Program-made: the position numbers and the translations under genes
The notes under the pieces: generated by a model
Databases searched by the model: none
Seen by the model: the letters and a program-made list of their open reading frames with translations, nothing else
Told to the model about the DNA's origin: nothing
Part shown: piece after piece, positions 32,892 through 39,727 of the stretch
Layout of the letters: every line of letters begins with the position of its first letter
How positions within the stretch are numbered: the first letter of the stretch is position 1
Virus record (IMG/VR): IMGVR_UViG_3300015265_000005
Span: 1-45,164 of that record
Length of the DNA stretch: 45,164 bases
Source of the DNA: a virus
Reading direction: 5' to 3' (one strand)

Positions 32892-33259
32892 GCTGCACCC
32901 ACTGACTTGACGATGTTGTTGAGGGCCTGGCTGCGTTCATAATCACCTTTGCCCGCGTACAGGATTGCCATTGCTTTGAGGTCAGGCGCCAGAAGCTGCA
33001 GCACTTCGCGCAGGGTGTCGCGTTCACGCAACGCTTGGGTCAGGTTGTTGCTGTAGCTTTCCTCATGGCTCGGTGGGTCAGGCAACAGCACTGGCGGCAA
33101 CGGCAGCACTTGAGGTTGTGAAATAGGGCCGTACTCAACATTGAGCAACCCTTTCAACCGTACAATTTCAGCGTTTGCGTCGTCAAAACGTACCCACGCC
33201 CCCGAATTGACAGCCTCTGCACTCCATTTACCAACTGCGTGTATTACGTAGCGTTGCAT
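32888..33259 (-). CDS. Hypothetical protein (123 aa)
   Basis: The start (MQRYVIHAVGKWSAEAVNSGAWVRFDDANAEIVRLKGLL) has a beta-helix part often found in small phage proteins. A Pro-rich linker (about 50-68) leads to a helical end (LTQALRERDTLREVLQLLAPDLKAMA). I use the second ATG of ATGACAATG because AGGGG is 6 nt from it and directly against the first (33265). Function unknown. Confidence 0.75.
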   Translation of the reverse strand: MQRYVIHAVGKWSAEAVNSGAWVRFDDANAEIVRLKGLLNVEYGPISQPQVLPLPPVLLPDPPSHEESYSNNLTQALRERDTLREVLQLLAPDLKAMAILYAGKGDYERSQALNNIVKSVGAA

Positions 33260-33261
33260 TG

Positions 33262-34026
33262 TCATCCCCTCGCTTTGTTTTTGATGAGCTGCGCGTAGAC
33301 GTTCGCAGCTTCTACCGGATCAGTCGGCAGTTCCATGTTAGCACTAAGTAATGGCCCACCGTTAGGCCCGCTGTGCTGCACCTTCTCAACAAACATGCCG
33401 TAGAACTTGGCCAGGTTCGCAAGGGCTGCATCCTGATCGCGGGTCATTACCTGCATGCCGTTTTGCGTCTGCTTGATCCCGGCGAACAACCGGCGCCCCT
33501 TCTTGCTCAGCGTGCGGGTGTCGGCAAAGAACGTATCTAGATGACCCTCACCTTTGCACTCGGTGCACTCGGGGTGAGGGCGGAACGTGAAGTTGAAACC
33601 ATAGCCGCCCTCATCGCTCGGGATGGGCATTCGATCTTTGCCGCGTGTCTTGATGGCCAGGCCCAGCGCATAGGCAAATTCACCCTCATCTTTCCACTGA
33701 TAGTGATGACCACGGCCATAGCAGTGGCGGCAGCAGCGTCTCAAGTTGCTCATCAATTCGTTAGGATCAGCCGTTGCGATGTCATGCCAAATCTCAACGA
33801 TGTCCTGAATTCCAAATTTCAAATCTTGCTCAACGTGTTTTTTCGCAGAGCTCAGAGCGGCTTTAACGTGCTTGCGAGCTTTTACAGTCGCAGCGCGCCC
33901 CGAAATTTGTATTTCTGTAAGACCTGAACAACTGAAAGCTGCGCGGTACGCATCGCCAGGTTTGCCACACTCAACGAGTTTTTTGACAAAAATCGCTTCT
34001 TGCTTGCTCAAATTCTTCTTTTTCAC
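33262..34026 (-). CDS. terS: Terminase small subunit with zinc-finger insertion
   Basis: A 254-aa protein with an N-terminal helix-turn-helix (LSKQEAIFVKKLVECGKPGDAYRAAFSC...ISGRAATVKARKHVKAAL, about 6-58), the DNA-binding part of many small terminases. Between residues 98 and 161 two CxxCxGxG motifs (CRHCYGRG and CTECKGEG) form a DnaJ-like zinc centre that ordinary TerS proteins lack. The C-terminus (MTRDQDAALANLAKFYGMFVEKVQHSG) is the usual oligomer helix. It starts with GTG after GGAG (8 nt). It is the first gene of the late operon and lies right beside the repeat array, a sensible pac neighbourhood. Confidence 0.87.
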   Translation of the reverse strand: MKKKNLSKQEAIFVKKLVECGKPGDAYRAAFSCSGLTEIQISGRAATVKARKHVKAALSSAKKHVEQDLKFGIQDIVEIWHDIATADPNELMSNLRRCCRHCYGRGHHYQWKDEGEFAYALGLAIKTRGKDRMPIPSDEGGYGFNFTFRPHPECTECKGEGHLDTFFADTRTLSKKGRRLFAGIKQTQNGMQVMTRDQDAALANLAKFYGMFVEKVQHSGPNGGPLLSANMELPTDPVEAANVYAQLIKNKARG

Positions 34027-34042
34027 AATCTCAGCTCCAAAA

Positions 34043-34332
34043 GGTTACAAGAAAGGTTACAAGCCCCAAATCCTTGCAGCCCTTATAATCCGTGGCCTGC
34101 AGCCCAAAAGGTTACAGGTTACAAGTTGAGTTGACCCGTTTAATGTGTAATGTGAGACATATGACATGACTCATGATGACCACCTATACACATACCCTTT
34201 CAACTCACATACGACTCTATTTTGATTTATCTTGTAACTTGTAACCTTTAGAGAAAGAAAACCAGTAAAACCGGGGCTCTCAGCGGGTTACAAGTTGGGT
34301 TACAAGGATGAACGGTCTTGTAACCTGTAACT
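34043..34332. repeat. Array of ten GGTTACAAG repeats (candidate origin, pac or late-control region)
   Basis: A 317-bp gap without any gene (34027-34343) holds seven exact GGTTACAAG copies: rightward at 34043, 34055, 34117, 34286 and 34298, leftward at 34238 and 34317. There are also three near copies at 34110, 34231 and about 34325. They come in pairs with steps of 12, 7, 7, 12 and about 7 bp. A 105-bp stretch without copies (34126-34230) lies in the middle and includes AT-rich DNA; a perfect TATAAT at 34084-34089 lies between the first two pairs. Paired short iterons of mixed orientation are typical of initiator- or regulator-binding regions. The array lies between the primase-helicase and terS. 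Confidence 0.85.
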
Positions 34333-34343
34333 TTGATCAAATT

Positions 34344-36965
34344 TTAACCAGTTGCTCCAAGCTGCGCCAGGTGCTGAATTTTCGTCAGCTCCAACATTGA
34401 GCGCAGAGTCTCGTTGCTATCACTGGCCACGCTGCCACGCTTCCACCAAACACGGTGCGCCCGACCATCCCACTTGATCACACCCTTTGGCGAGAAACCC
34501 ATTCTCGTGAGCATGTGGTTAACCGCCGTGGTTTTCGGAATGTCCATACCATCCTGTACGCAAACCGTCCTCATAGCCGCTGCTAGCGCGCTGGAGCTTA
34601 AAACGAACTGCCCGACACCCACAGCCCCGGTTTCGATACATTGACGCGCCACGGCTTCGTGAGCGTCTTCCCCGCCCATCTGCATTTCAGCCTTCTCACT
34701 GGTGTGTGGTGCCTTTGAGTTTGGCTTGAAATTCTCACTCACCTGATACTCAAGGAAGAACTTGCGCCACTCACCGCGCCTGGCGTCCTGCATGCTGTCA
34801 AACACGGCGTCATAGTGTTTGGTCAAACCATCCTCAGTGAGCCCCAGGGTGGCTGCCAGGCTGCGCAGGCTGCTGAATGGGGAAAAGATCACCCACCAGC
34901 GCCGGTCATTGTCTTCAAGCGGCACCGCGTCAACAAAGTTGGTGAAGGCGATGTAGTTGGTGACGTTGATGATTGACGCACCAGCCGGTTGGCCTTTGCG
35001 GTTGATCTTGAGCGTATTGTTGGTGATGGGCTCTTTGATGGCGTTGGCCACGGCGTAACGCTTGGCGCCGGTAATCATCAATTCCTCAAACGCCGTCACG
35101 CAGGAACCTTCCTGCCAGTCACCGAAATCTGAGCACACCAGTTTGGCGCCAACGCTGGTGGCGTTCGCAAATCCCATCACTGCTTGCATGGCGTTGATGA
35201 TCATGGATTTGCCGTCACCGGGCATACCTTTGATGATGGGAGCATAACGGCACTTCTTGCCGGGGTTCTGCGCGCACCAGGCCATCCAGTCCAACAGGTT
35301 CAAATACACCTCATTACGGTTGCCGCACAGGGCCTGCATATGGCGCAAGAATGCTTGGATAGCGTCAACCCCGCCCTGCGTGTAACCCAACGCAATCTCA
35401 GGGACGCTGCTCGGGCTGTACAGGTTTGCGTACCAGTGGCCCTCATGATTGAAAATCGGGTCACGACCTGGCAGGTACATGTAGTTTGAAACCGTCGACA
35501 TGTTCCAGCGCTGCAGACACCACTTGGCTGCATCCTCACGGTCACCGTTTGGCTTCTGCGGCATCATGCGCTCAAAGTCAGCGTTGAAGCTGGTGCGCGT
35601 CATCATTTCGGCGTTGATCAGATTAAAGAAGCAATCGTTGGCTTTGACGTAGACGTGACTGTTGGCCCACTCGGGAACAATGCCGCCGTCATCGTCCTCA
35701 ACCACCTGCAGGCGCACCATAGCCTTGCAATCGTTGATGCTGACGGGGAACCCCCAATCACTCATGCGCTTCTTGACGGCGGCAGCCAGCCAGTCACGGT
35801 CAAGGTTGGCAATTGACCTGTCAGCAGCAATCTGCGGCACCACATCGTTGCGCAGCTCTGCGTCATCGTTGGTGCCCATGATCAGCTCATAATACTCTTG
35901 GCGGCTCATGCCAGCCTCAAGCGTCACCGTGGCATCAAGCTTTGCAACCGTCTCTTTGTCCTGGCAAACGTTGCGCGTCTGGCGGCAGGCTTTGGCAACG
36001 GTCAACTCACTGAGGTAGGTACGGTGAGTAGTCCACTTGTCACGCACCAGCTTTGACTGCCACATAAGGCGCGTCATCCGCTCAGCATCACACCCCGTCC
36101 AAAATGCCAGGTGGGAAGCCAGTGCGAAATCAACCCCGGTGCCGTCATACGGCAAGCTGTCAGAGCGCTCAGGGTCAGGGTACTGCGCAGACAAAACCGG
36201 GATGTTGCACGTCCACAAGTCAGCAAAAGTCGCCTTGCCGGAAAACATCCCATCCGCTGAGCGCGACTGCATTGCACGCCTGATCAGCTCAGCATCACTT
36301 TCAGGCCCGCGCCAATCCGCCCTTGGCCCGTTACCGCAGAGCACCGCAACACTCTGCTCGGGCTCAAAGATGGTGCCAGCAATGTAGGTAGCCATTTCCT
36401 GCAGGTGCGTATCTGCAGAGCCCCAAGCCTGGCCACTGGTACCAAAGGCAATGCCACGCCCACTGGTGTAGAACTCAAGATCAACGCCGGGATTCTCAGC
36501 TACCCATTTGCGGGTTGGTCGGGTACGGTGCCCAGGTGGGGGACACCCGCGCCCTATGAGGTGAATGCCCTTTCCACTGGAACTGTACTCAAAAAAGGCC
36601 CCCGGCAGGTTTTGGTAGAACCATGCTGCCCAAGGTGAGAGAGCACCAGCACTGTCAACACAACTGTCAACATCAAGGAACCAATAGCCACAATCAGCAG
36701 TAACCATAAAACCGAGCGTGTAGGCATAGCCGTCAAGCCTCCCAAGGTGCGCGCTGAGCTGAGCCGTGGCCACCGCGTATGATGTCCACGAGTATGGTTT
36801 TTGAGCATCGATCCCCTTGAGCTTACCGTGCTCATCGAACTCAATTCGCCCGTCTGGATGGACTGGCACCTTTATGTATTTCCCCGGCTTTTTGGGGTCG
36901 TGGGCTAGCCGCCACACAAACCATTGATTGACGGCGGTCATTCCCGCCAAAGCAGTTGCAAGCAT
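34344..36965 (-). CDS. PrimPol/SF3 (D5-like) primase-helicase
   Basis: An 873-aa two-part replication protein. The N-terminal archaeo-eukaryotic primase-like domain has YWFLDVDS (Asp98 and Asp100) and SSGKGIHLI (His135). The C-terminal superfamily 3 helicase has Walker A GMPGDGKS (about 580-587), VTAFEEL as Walker B, and YIAFTNFVDAVPLEDNDRRWWVIF as sensor and arginine-finger region. It should prime and unwind at the phage origin, working with the family B polymerase. The second ATG of ATGACAATG has AAGG 9 nt away, so I start at 36965; upstream extensions reach into the SLOG gene. The adjacent repeat array fits an origin next to its own helicase. Confidence 0.92.
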   Translation of the reverse strand: MLATALAGMTAVNQWFVWRLAHDPKKPGKYIKVPVHPDGRIEFDEHGKLKGIDAQKPYSWTSYAVATAQLSAHLGRLDGYAYTLGFMVTADCGYWFLDVDSCVDSAGALSPWAAWFYQNLPGAFFEYSSSGKGIHLIGRGCPPPGHRTRPTRKWVAENPGVDLEFYTSGRGIAFGTSGQAWGSADTHLQEMATYIAGTIFEPEQSVAVLCGNGPRADWRGPESDAELIRRAMQSRSADGMFSGKATFADLWTCNIPVLSAQYPDPERSDSLPYDGTGVDFALASHLAFWTGCDAERMTRLMWQSKLVRDKWTTHRTYLSELTVAKACRQTRNVCQDKETVAKLDATVTLEAGMSRQEYYELIMGTNDDAELRNDVVPQIAADRSIANLDRDWLAAAVKKRMSDWGFPVSINDCKAMVRLQVVEDDDGGIVPEWANSHVYVKANDCFFNLINAEMMTRTSFNADFERMMPQKPNGDREDAAKWCLQRWNMSTVSNYMYLPGRDPIFNHEGHWYANLYSPSSVPEIALGYTQGGVDAIQAFLRHMQALCGNRNEVYLNLLDWMAWCAQNPGKKCRYAPIIKGMPGDGKSMIINAMQAVMGFANATSVGAKLVCSDFGDWQEGSCVTAFEELMITGAKRYAVANAIKEPITNNTLKINRKGQPAGASIINVTNYIAFTNFVDAVPLEDNDRRWWVIFSPFSSLRSLAATLGLTEDGLTKHYDAVFDSMQDARRGEWRKFFLEYQVSENFKPNSKAPHTSEKAEMQMGGEDAHEAVARQCIETGAVGVGQFVLSSSALAAAMRTVCVQDGMDIPKTTAVNHMLTRMGFSPKGVIKWDGRAHRVWWKRGSVASDSNETLRSMLELTKIQHLAQLGATG

Positions 36966-36967
36966 TG

Positions 36968-37435
36968 TCATTTGCCTTGTTCTAGTAGGTTGTCGATGGC
37001 AACGCCACGCTTGGTTGCATACTTGATGCAATTGGCGGCGCCACCTGGCGAACCGTCCCACATCGCCATAACGCGGGTGCAGCGGTCAACCATCCATTCG
37101 TTGCGAAGCTGCATCGCGTACCCGCAGTAACCGCCAGGGAACACAATGGTTTGGGATGAGCACAAGGCAAGCAGGGCGCCATAACTGGCTTGTGCTTCAA
37201 GTGGCCACGCCTTTTCCTGCCCTGCAAATGGTATTGCCGCGTGAACCGGGATACCCAAACTGACGGCTGCCCAGCCAACGGCCTGATCCCAACCAAGCGC
37301 CATGCCGACAATCACTGCATCTGGTTTTGTACGGGTGAGATATTGGGCTGCGATAGCCCTTAGGTTGATTGCGGCGTCTGCCCCATAGCCGCCTAGTTTG
37401 TCTGGCCTATGGCCTGTTGCACTGATGATTAGCAT
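36968..37435 (-). CDS. SLOG/DUF1273-like (YspA-type) protein
   Basis: A 155-aa Rossmann-like protein. Signature parts are ISATGHRPDKLGGYG, VIVGMALGWDQAVGWAA, HAAIPFAGQEKAWP and AMWDGSPGGAANCI, typical of the SLOG superfamily, which binds nucleotides or nucleotide-derived signals. In hosts some members act in defence; phage copies are common but unassigned. It could sense or bind a nucleotide messenger (inference). The second ATG (37435) suits AAGG at 9 nt. A long structured leader precedes it, and it overlaps the primase start. Confidence 0.85.
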   Translation of the reverse strand: MLIISATGHRPDKLGGYGADAAINLRAIAAQYLTRTKPDAVIVGMALGWDQAVGWAAVSLGIPVHAAIPFAGQEKAWPLEAQASYGALLALCSSQTIVFPGGYCGYAMQLRNEWMVDRCTRVMAMWDGSPGGAANCIKYATKRGVAIDNLLEQGK

Positions 37436-37455
37436 TGTCATTTGCCTTATATGCG

Positions 37456-37532
37456 AAAAAGCCCGTAACACACTGGATGGCTGCCAAGCTCACAGGGGTC
37501 AGTACCCCTGCCCAGTGTGTTACGGGCTTTTT
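37456..37532 (-). ncRNA. Leader attenuator or small structured RNA with a 21-bp perfect stem
   Basis: Arms 37456-37476 and 37512-37532 are perfect inverted repeats of 21 bp, A5 at one end and T5 at the other, so it works as a terminator on either strand. The 35-nt loop contains its own hairpin, AGGGGT/ACCCCT (37494-37509). A candidate promoter at 37558-37586 would start leftward RNA near 37551, so this structure lies in the 5' leader of the SLOG gene. The transcript would be a leader of about 115 nt, or an RNA of about 95 nt if it terminates here. Confidence 0.65.
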
Positions 37533-37557
37533 ACTGATTGATTTGAACTTGGCGCAG

Positions 37558-37586
37558 GAAGTAGAACATAAATGACGGGCATTAAA
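37558..37586 (-). promoter_or_regulatory. Candidate promoter upstream of the SLOG gene
   Basis: Leftward TTTAAT, 17-bp spacer, TACTTC. The -35 is weak, but the spacer CGTCATTTATGTTC matches the shared spacer of the other early promoters exactly in position. The -35 overlaps the T tract of the terminator at 37584-37615. Confidence 0.5.
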
Positions 37587-37615
37587 AAGCCCCGAGGTTG
37601 GAAGCCTGCGGGGCT
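37584..37615 (-). terminator. Leftward terminator upstream of the SLOG promoter
   Basis: On the minus strand AGCCCCG and CGGGGCT pair around a loop of about 18 nt and run into TTTTT. It is the second of two terminators in tandem after the RMF-like cluster. Confidence 0.75.
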
Positions 37616-37675
37616 GCTTTGACACGCTGAAAGCGCCGACAACGCGCACACCATAGCAGCAAACTGCAGGCAAAG

Positions 37676-37709
37676 AAAAGCCCCGGAAGCTGGGGAGGCA
37701 ACCGGGGCT
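37676..37709 (-). terminator. Leftward terminator after the RMF-like cluster
   Basis: On the minus strand AGCCCCGG (37709-37702) pairs with CCGGGGCT (37686-37679), then TTTTCTTT. It lies 38 nt after the last RMF-like gene. About 60 bp without any visible gene separate it from the next terminator. Confidence 0.8.
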
Positions 37710-37746
37710 CAGGGTACAGCCAAGCAGTGACAATGCACGGGCGACT

Positions 37747-37914
37747 TTACGCACTCGGTGCCGGGGTGTCAACAGCCTTTAATGCAGCATCTTTATCGTT
37801 CCAGCCCTGCTGCCAGTGGCGGCGCTCCCAATCCTTGCAGGCTGGTGGCGGTACGCAGGCTTTACCGTCCCGGCGCTGATTGGCCCCGCAGTGATACCAA
37901 CGTGTGTTTGTCAT
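37747..37914 (-). CDS. RMF/CrpP-like microprotein D (55 aa)
   Basis: Last of four tandem small genes. It starts ATG at 37914 overlapping the previous stop (ATGA), with GAGGTG 5 nt before it. WYHCGANQRRDGKAC then PPPACKDWERRHWQQGWNDKD carries the W..GW ending that marks ribosome modulation factor and the related Rmf/CrpP fold. GWNDKD is identical in gene A (38246-38416). Three Cys and one His are present. Function is not established; ribosome binding or antagonism of a host process are possibilities by analogy only. Confidence 0.72.
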   Translation of the reverse strand: MTNTRWYHCGANQRRDGKACVPPPACKDWERRHWQQGWNDKDAALKAVDTPAPSA

Positions 37915-38090
37915 TGGGTCACCTCAGGCTTTTGTTCACCGGCCTTGTGAAACTCAGCGGCTGCAGATTTAAAACCTTCCTCCCAAATAAGCGCCTTTGC
38001 GGAGCGAGCGCCGTACGGGTTATTGATGATCAACCCTTGCCCGTTTTGGAATTCCTGCTTACCTTCCTTGAACCATTTGCTATCACGCAT
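37911..38090 (-). CDS. RMF/CrpP-like microprotein C (59 aa)
   Basis: Starts ATG at 38090 with GAGGGG 7 nt upstream and overlaps the previous gene by 8 nt. It gives the clearest family match: INNPYGARSAKALIWEEGFKSA, with NPY near the start of the core and W..GF at its end, as in RMF (CPY...W..GW). A longer frame from 38204 would overlap gene B almost fully and has no ribosome site. Confidence 0.75.
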   Translation of the reverse strand: MRDSKWFKEGKQEFQNGQGLIINNPYGARSAKALIWEEGFKSAAAEFHKAGEQKPEVTQ

Positions 38091-38274
38091 TATCAAACCC
38101 CTCATTCCAAAATTGATGTTCAACCGAACCTTTCTTGTGCGGGTTGCGCTCATCCCGCATTTGGCTCCAACGCTCTTTTGATTGACAGGTGGTGTGCTTG
38201 CCAATCATCCGCGCTTTGAAGGCACCCGAGTCAAACGCGCATTGCTCACGGGTATTGCTTGGCTTTCTGCTCAT
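38083..38274 (-). CDS. RMF/CrpP-like microprotein B (63 aa)
   Basis: Overlaps gene A by 29 nt; AAGGA lies 9 nt before the ATG. The basic N-terminus (SRKPSNTREQCAFDSGAFKARMIGKHTTC) leads to RNPHKKGSVEHQFWNEGFDNA, the same NP...W..GF pattern ending at the C-terminus. The divergent N-terminus with two Cys makes it the least typical of the four. Confidence 0.68.
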   Translation of the reverse strand: MSRKPSNTREQCAFDSGAFKARMIGKHTTCQSKERWSQMRDERNPHKKGSVEHQFWNEGFDNA

Positions 38275-38416
38275 CTAGCAATTCCTTATCTTTGTCATTC
38301 CAACCGGCCAACCACCATGACCACGCCCACTGCATGTACGCATTCGGGTTGGTCAGTTTGCCGACACCATCAAGCCTGGCTTTCTCGCCTTGGTAATACG
38401 GGCGCGGCGGCTTCAA
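38246..38416 (-). CDS. RMF/CrpP-like microprotein A (56 aa, TTG start)
   Basis: First of the tandem cluster. It starts with TTG at 38416, overlapping the previous TGA (TTGA), with AAGGG 9 nt upstream. The core reads GEKARLDGVGKLTNPNAY then WAWSWWLAGWNDKD, the Gly..NP..Y...W..GW layout of RMF-like proteins. The tail is charged (KELLDEQKAKQYP). The unusual start codon and stop overlap suggest low, coupled expression. Confidence 0.72.
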   Translation of the reverse strand: MKPPRPYYQGEKARLDGVGKLTNPNAYMQWAWSWWLAGWNDKDKELLDEQKAKQYP

Positions 38417-38799
38417 AGCGCGCAACCCTTGGCGGTGTTTGTCACCACTGCCTCACACATCTGCTGATGGTATTCAAGGTCAGATGTTGGGGTGCGCGCT
38501 TCTTCAACAGGCGGTCCGTCCATGCCGTCAGGCCCAGGGCTGAAAACATAAAAAGCGCCTTCACTGTCAAGCTCAAAGTGTGCCTTTGTATCGATCGCCA
38601 GGCGCACGCACTGACCCCAATTGGTGAGCGGGTGAAAGTGCTTGCCGTTCGCAAAAATCATGAACTCATAGCGAATATGGCGAACGTCCACGGTGTAACC
38701 GGCAGCCAACGCAGCACGCGCTTGCAACCGCAGCTCATCTTTCGGAAGTGCCGCCAGGTCTTCTGCCGTAACAATTGGTTTGATTGTGCCGATGCTCAT
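38413..38799 (-). CDS. Hypothetical protein (128 aa)
   Basis: A two-part protein: a helical N-terminus (AEDLAALPKDELRLQARAALAAGYTVDV) and a beta-rich middle (HIRYEFMIFANGKHFHPLTNWGQCVRLAIDTKAHFEL). No known family or metal site. It is coupled by ATGA to the membrane protein upstream and by TTGA to the RMF-like cluster downstream, so it is part of the same operon. Confidence 0.75.
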   Translation of the reverse strand: MSIGTIKPIVTAEDLAALPKDELRLQARAALAAGYTVDVRHIRYEFMIFANGKHFHPLTNWGQCVRLAIDTKAHFELDSEGAFYVFSPGPDGMDGPPVEEARTPTSDLEYHQQMCEAVVTNTAKGCAL

Positions 38800-39215
38800 T
38801 TGCTCAGTGCCTCACGTAGCTGGATGTATTCGGCGCGCTCGTACTGGTCAAGGCCAACTTTGCGGTTGCGGTCTGCAAGTTCCGCAAATCGGTCAACGCG
38901 GCTTTTGCTATTGACAACAAAGTCATCACCGCTTTTGACATTGGTGACGACCACCGGGCCAGCTTCAACAATAGGTGTTGGCACGCAGCGGCAATTTAAA
39001 GTGCGGGCGTCTGGCGGCGTAACCCAAGCAACCTGAGGCTGAGCGCATGCAGCCTCATACTCGTTGGACTTCTCAACGCGCCCTGCAGCTTTACCGACCT
39101 TGTAACCCCGGTTATACATTTCGGTTGTAGCCAACAGGATCACGTAGATTGGCAGCCACAGGCCCGAGGTCAGAACAGTCAGCAGGATATGCAGCCAGTG
39201 CTTTACAGTTTTCAT
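38796..39215 (-). CDS. Small membrane protein with a superinfection-immunity-like N-terminus
   Basis: A 139-aa protein. Residues 5-30 (KHWLHILLTVLTSGLWLPIYVILL) are one strong membrane segment with the LTxGLWLP pattern that recalls superinfection-immunity/DUF4234-type proteins; these normally have two segments, so the match is loose. The rest is soluble and contains NCRC. If the likeness is real it could block DNA entry by related phages (inference). Confidence 0.7.
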   Translation of the reverse strand: MKTVKHWLHILLTVLTSGLWLPIYVILLATTEMYNRGYKVGKAAGRVEKSNEYEAACAQPQVAWVTPPDARTLNCRCVPTPIVEAGPVVVTNVKSGDDFVVNSKSRVDRFAELADRNRKVGLDQYERAEYIQLREALSK

Positions 39216-39216
39216 T

Positions 39217-39408
39217 TCAATATACCTCAGCAGGCGAGCGCGCCAGTTCCAGCGCCTCTTTAGGAGTTATGAACTTTCGTTCAACAAGCAGCACAAGTAA
39301 ATCAGCCAGCATCGCAGGGGTGTTTTCAAGCATTGGCGTGAACGCCTCACGCTCAGAAATTTCCTTTTCATGCGTGCCAGCCCATACCAAATATTGTTGG
39401 TCAGCCAT
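39217..39408 (-). CDS. Hypothetical protein (63 aa)
   Basis: Starts ATG at 39408 with GAGG 6 nt upstream, overlapping the previous gene by 8 nt. It is helical and acidic (AFTPMLENTPAMLADLLVLLVERKFITPKEALELA). A longer in-frame reading to 39738 covers the previous gene in the wrong frame and is rejected. Unknown function. Confidence 0.75.
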   Translation of the reverse strand: MADQQYLVWAGTHEKEISEREAFTPMLENTPAMLADLLVLLVERKFITPKEALELARSPAEVY

Positions 39409-39721
39409 AACAAACCTCGCATTCACAATCAGGTCCACATTCAGGCGCACGACCGACTTTGCGCAGTTGTGTATCAGTTGGAACAAACCCGCACTTTGGA
39501 ATCTGTACAAGTTCAACGCCACCAGCGTGGGCAACACGTACCATTGTGAAAACCAGTTCACGCCAGTCTGTAAAATCGTGACGCTCGCACAGTTCATCAA
39601 GCATGGTGTTGATTGAAGCGGGCACCGGCAGCGTGCGGTTAACAATGCCCAACTTCTCTGCGGCTTCTTTGGCACGGGCATACTGCTCACGCTTATAGTC
39701 CGCATTGCTTTTCTTTGCCAC
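39401..39721 (-). CDS. Possible DNA-binding protein with C-terminal Cys cluster (106 aa)
   Basis: GTG start at 39721. A basic start (MAKKSNADYKREQYARAKEAAEKLG) is followed by LPVPASINTMLDELCERHDFTDWRELVFTMVRVAHAGG, a strand plus two helices that recalls ribbon-helix-helix or Arc-like repressors, and then CGPDCECEVC, a tight Cys cluster suited to zinc. Regulator is a plausible role but not proven. Confidence 0.72.
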   Translation of the reverse strand: MAKKSNADYKREQYARAKEAAEKLGIVNRTLPVPASINTMLDELCERHDFTDWRELVFTMVRVAHAGGVELVQIPKCGFVPTDTQLRKVGRAPECGPDCECEVCYG

Positions 39722-39727
39722 GGCAGA

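Noticed and set aside
34084-34089. Perfect TATAAT as a rightward promoter
   Set aside because: No -35 box at a fitting distance and no rightward gene downstream; it may serve as an easily melted site instead.
34043-34332. CRISPR array
   Set aside because: Repeats are only 9 bp, occur in both orientations and have spacers of 0-100 bp; no cas genes.
36972-37061. 30-residue N-terminal extension of the primase-helicase
   Set aside because: Arg/Trp/Cys-rich, overlaps the SLOG gene in another frame and lacks a ribosome site.
37442-37746. Further small coding gene in the 305-bp gap after the RMF-like cluster
   Set aside because: The gap is filled by three hairpins and a promoter; no frame has a ribosome site and a sensible product.
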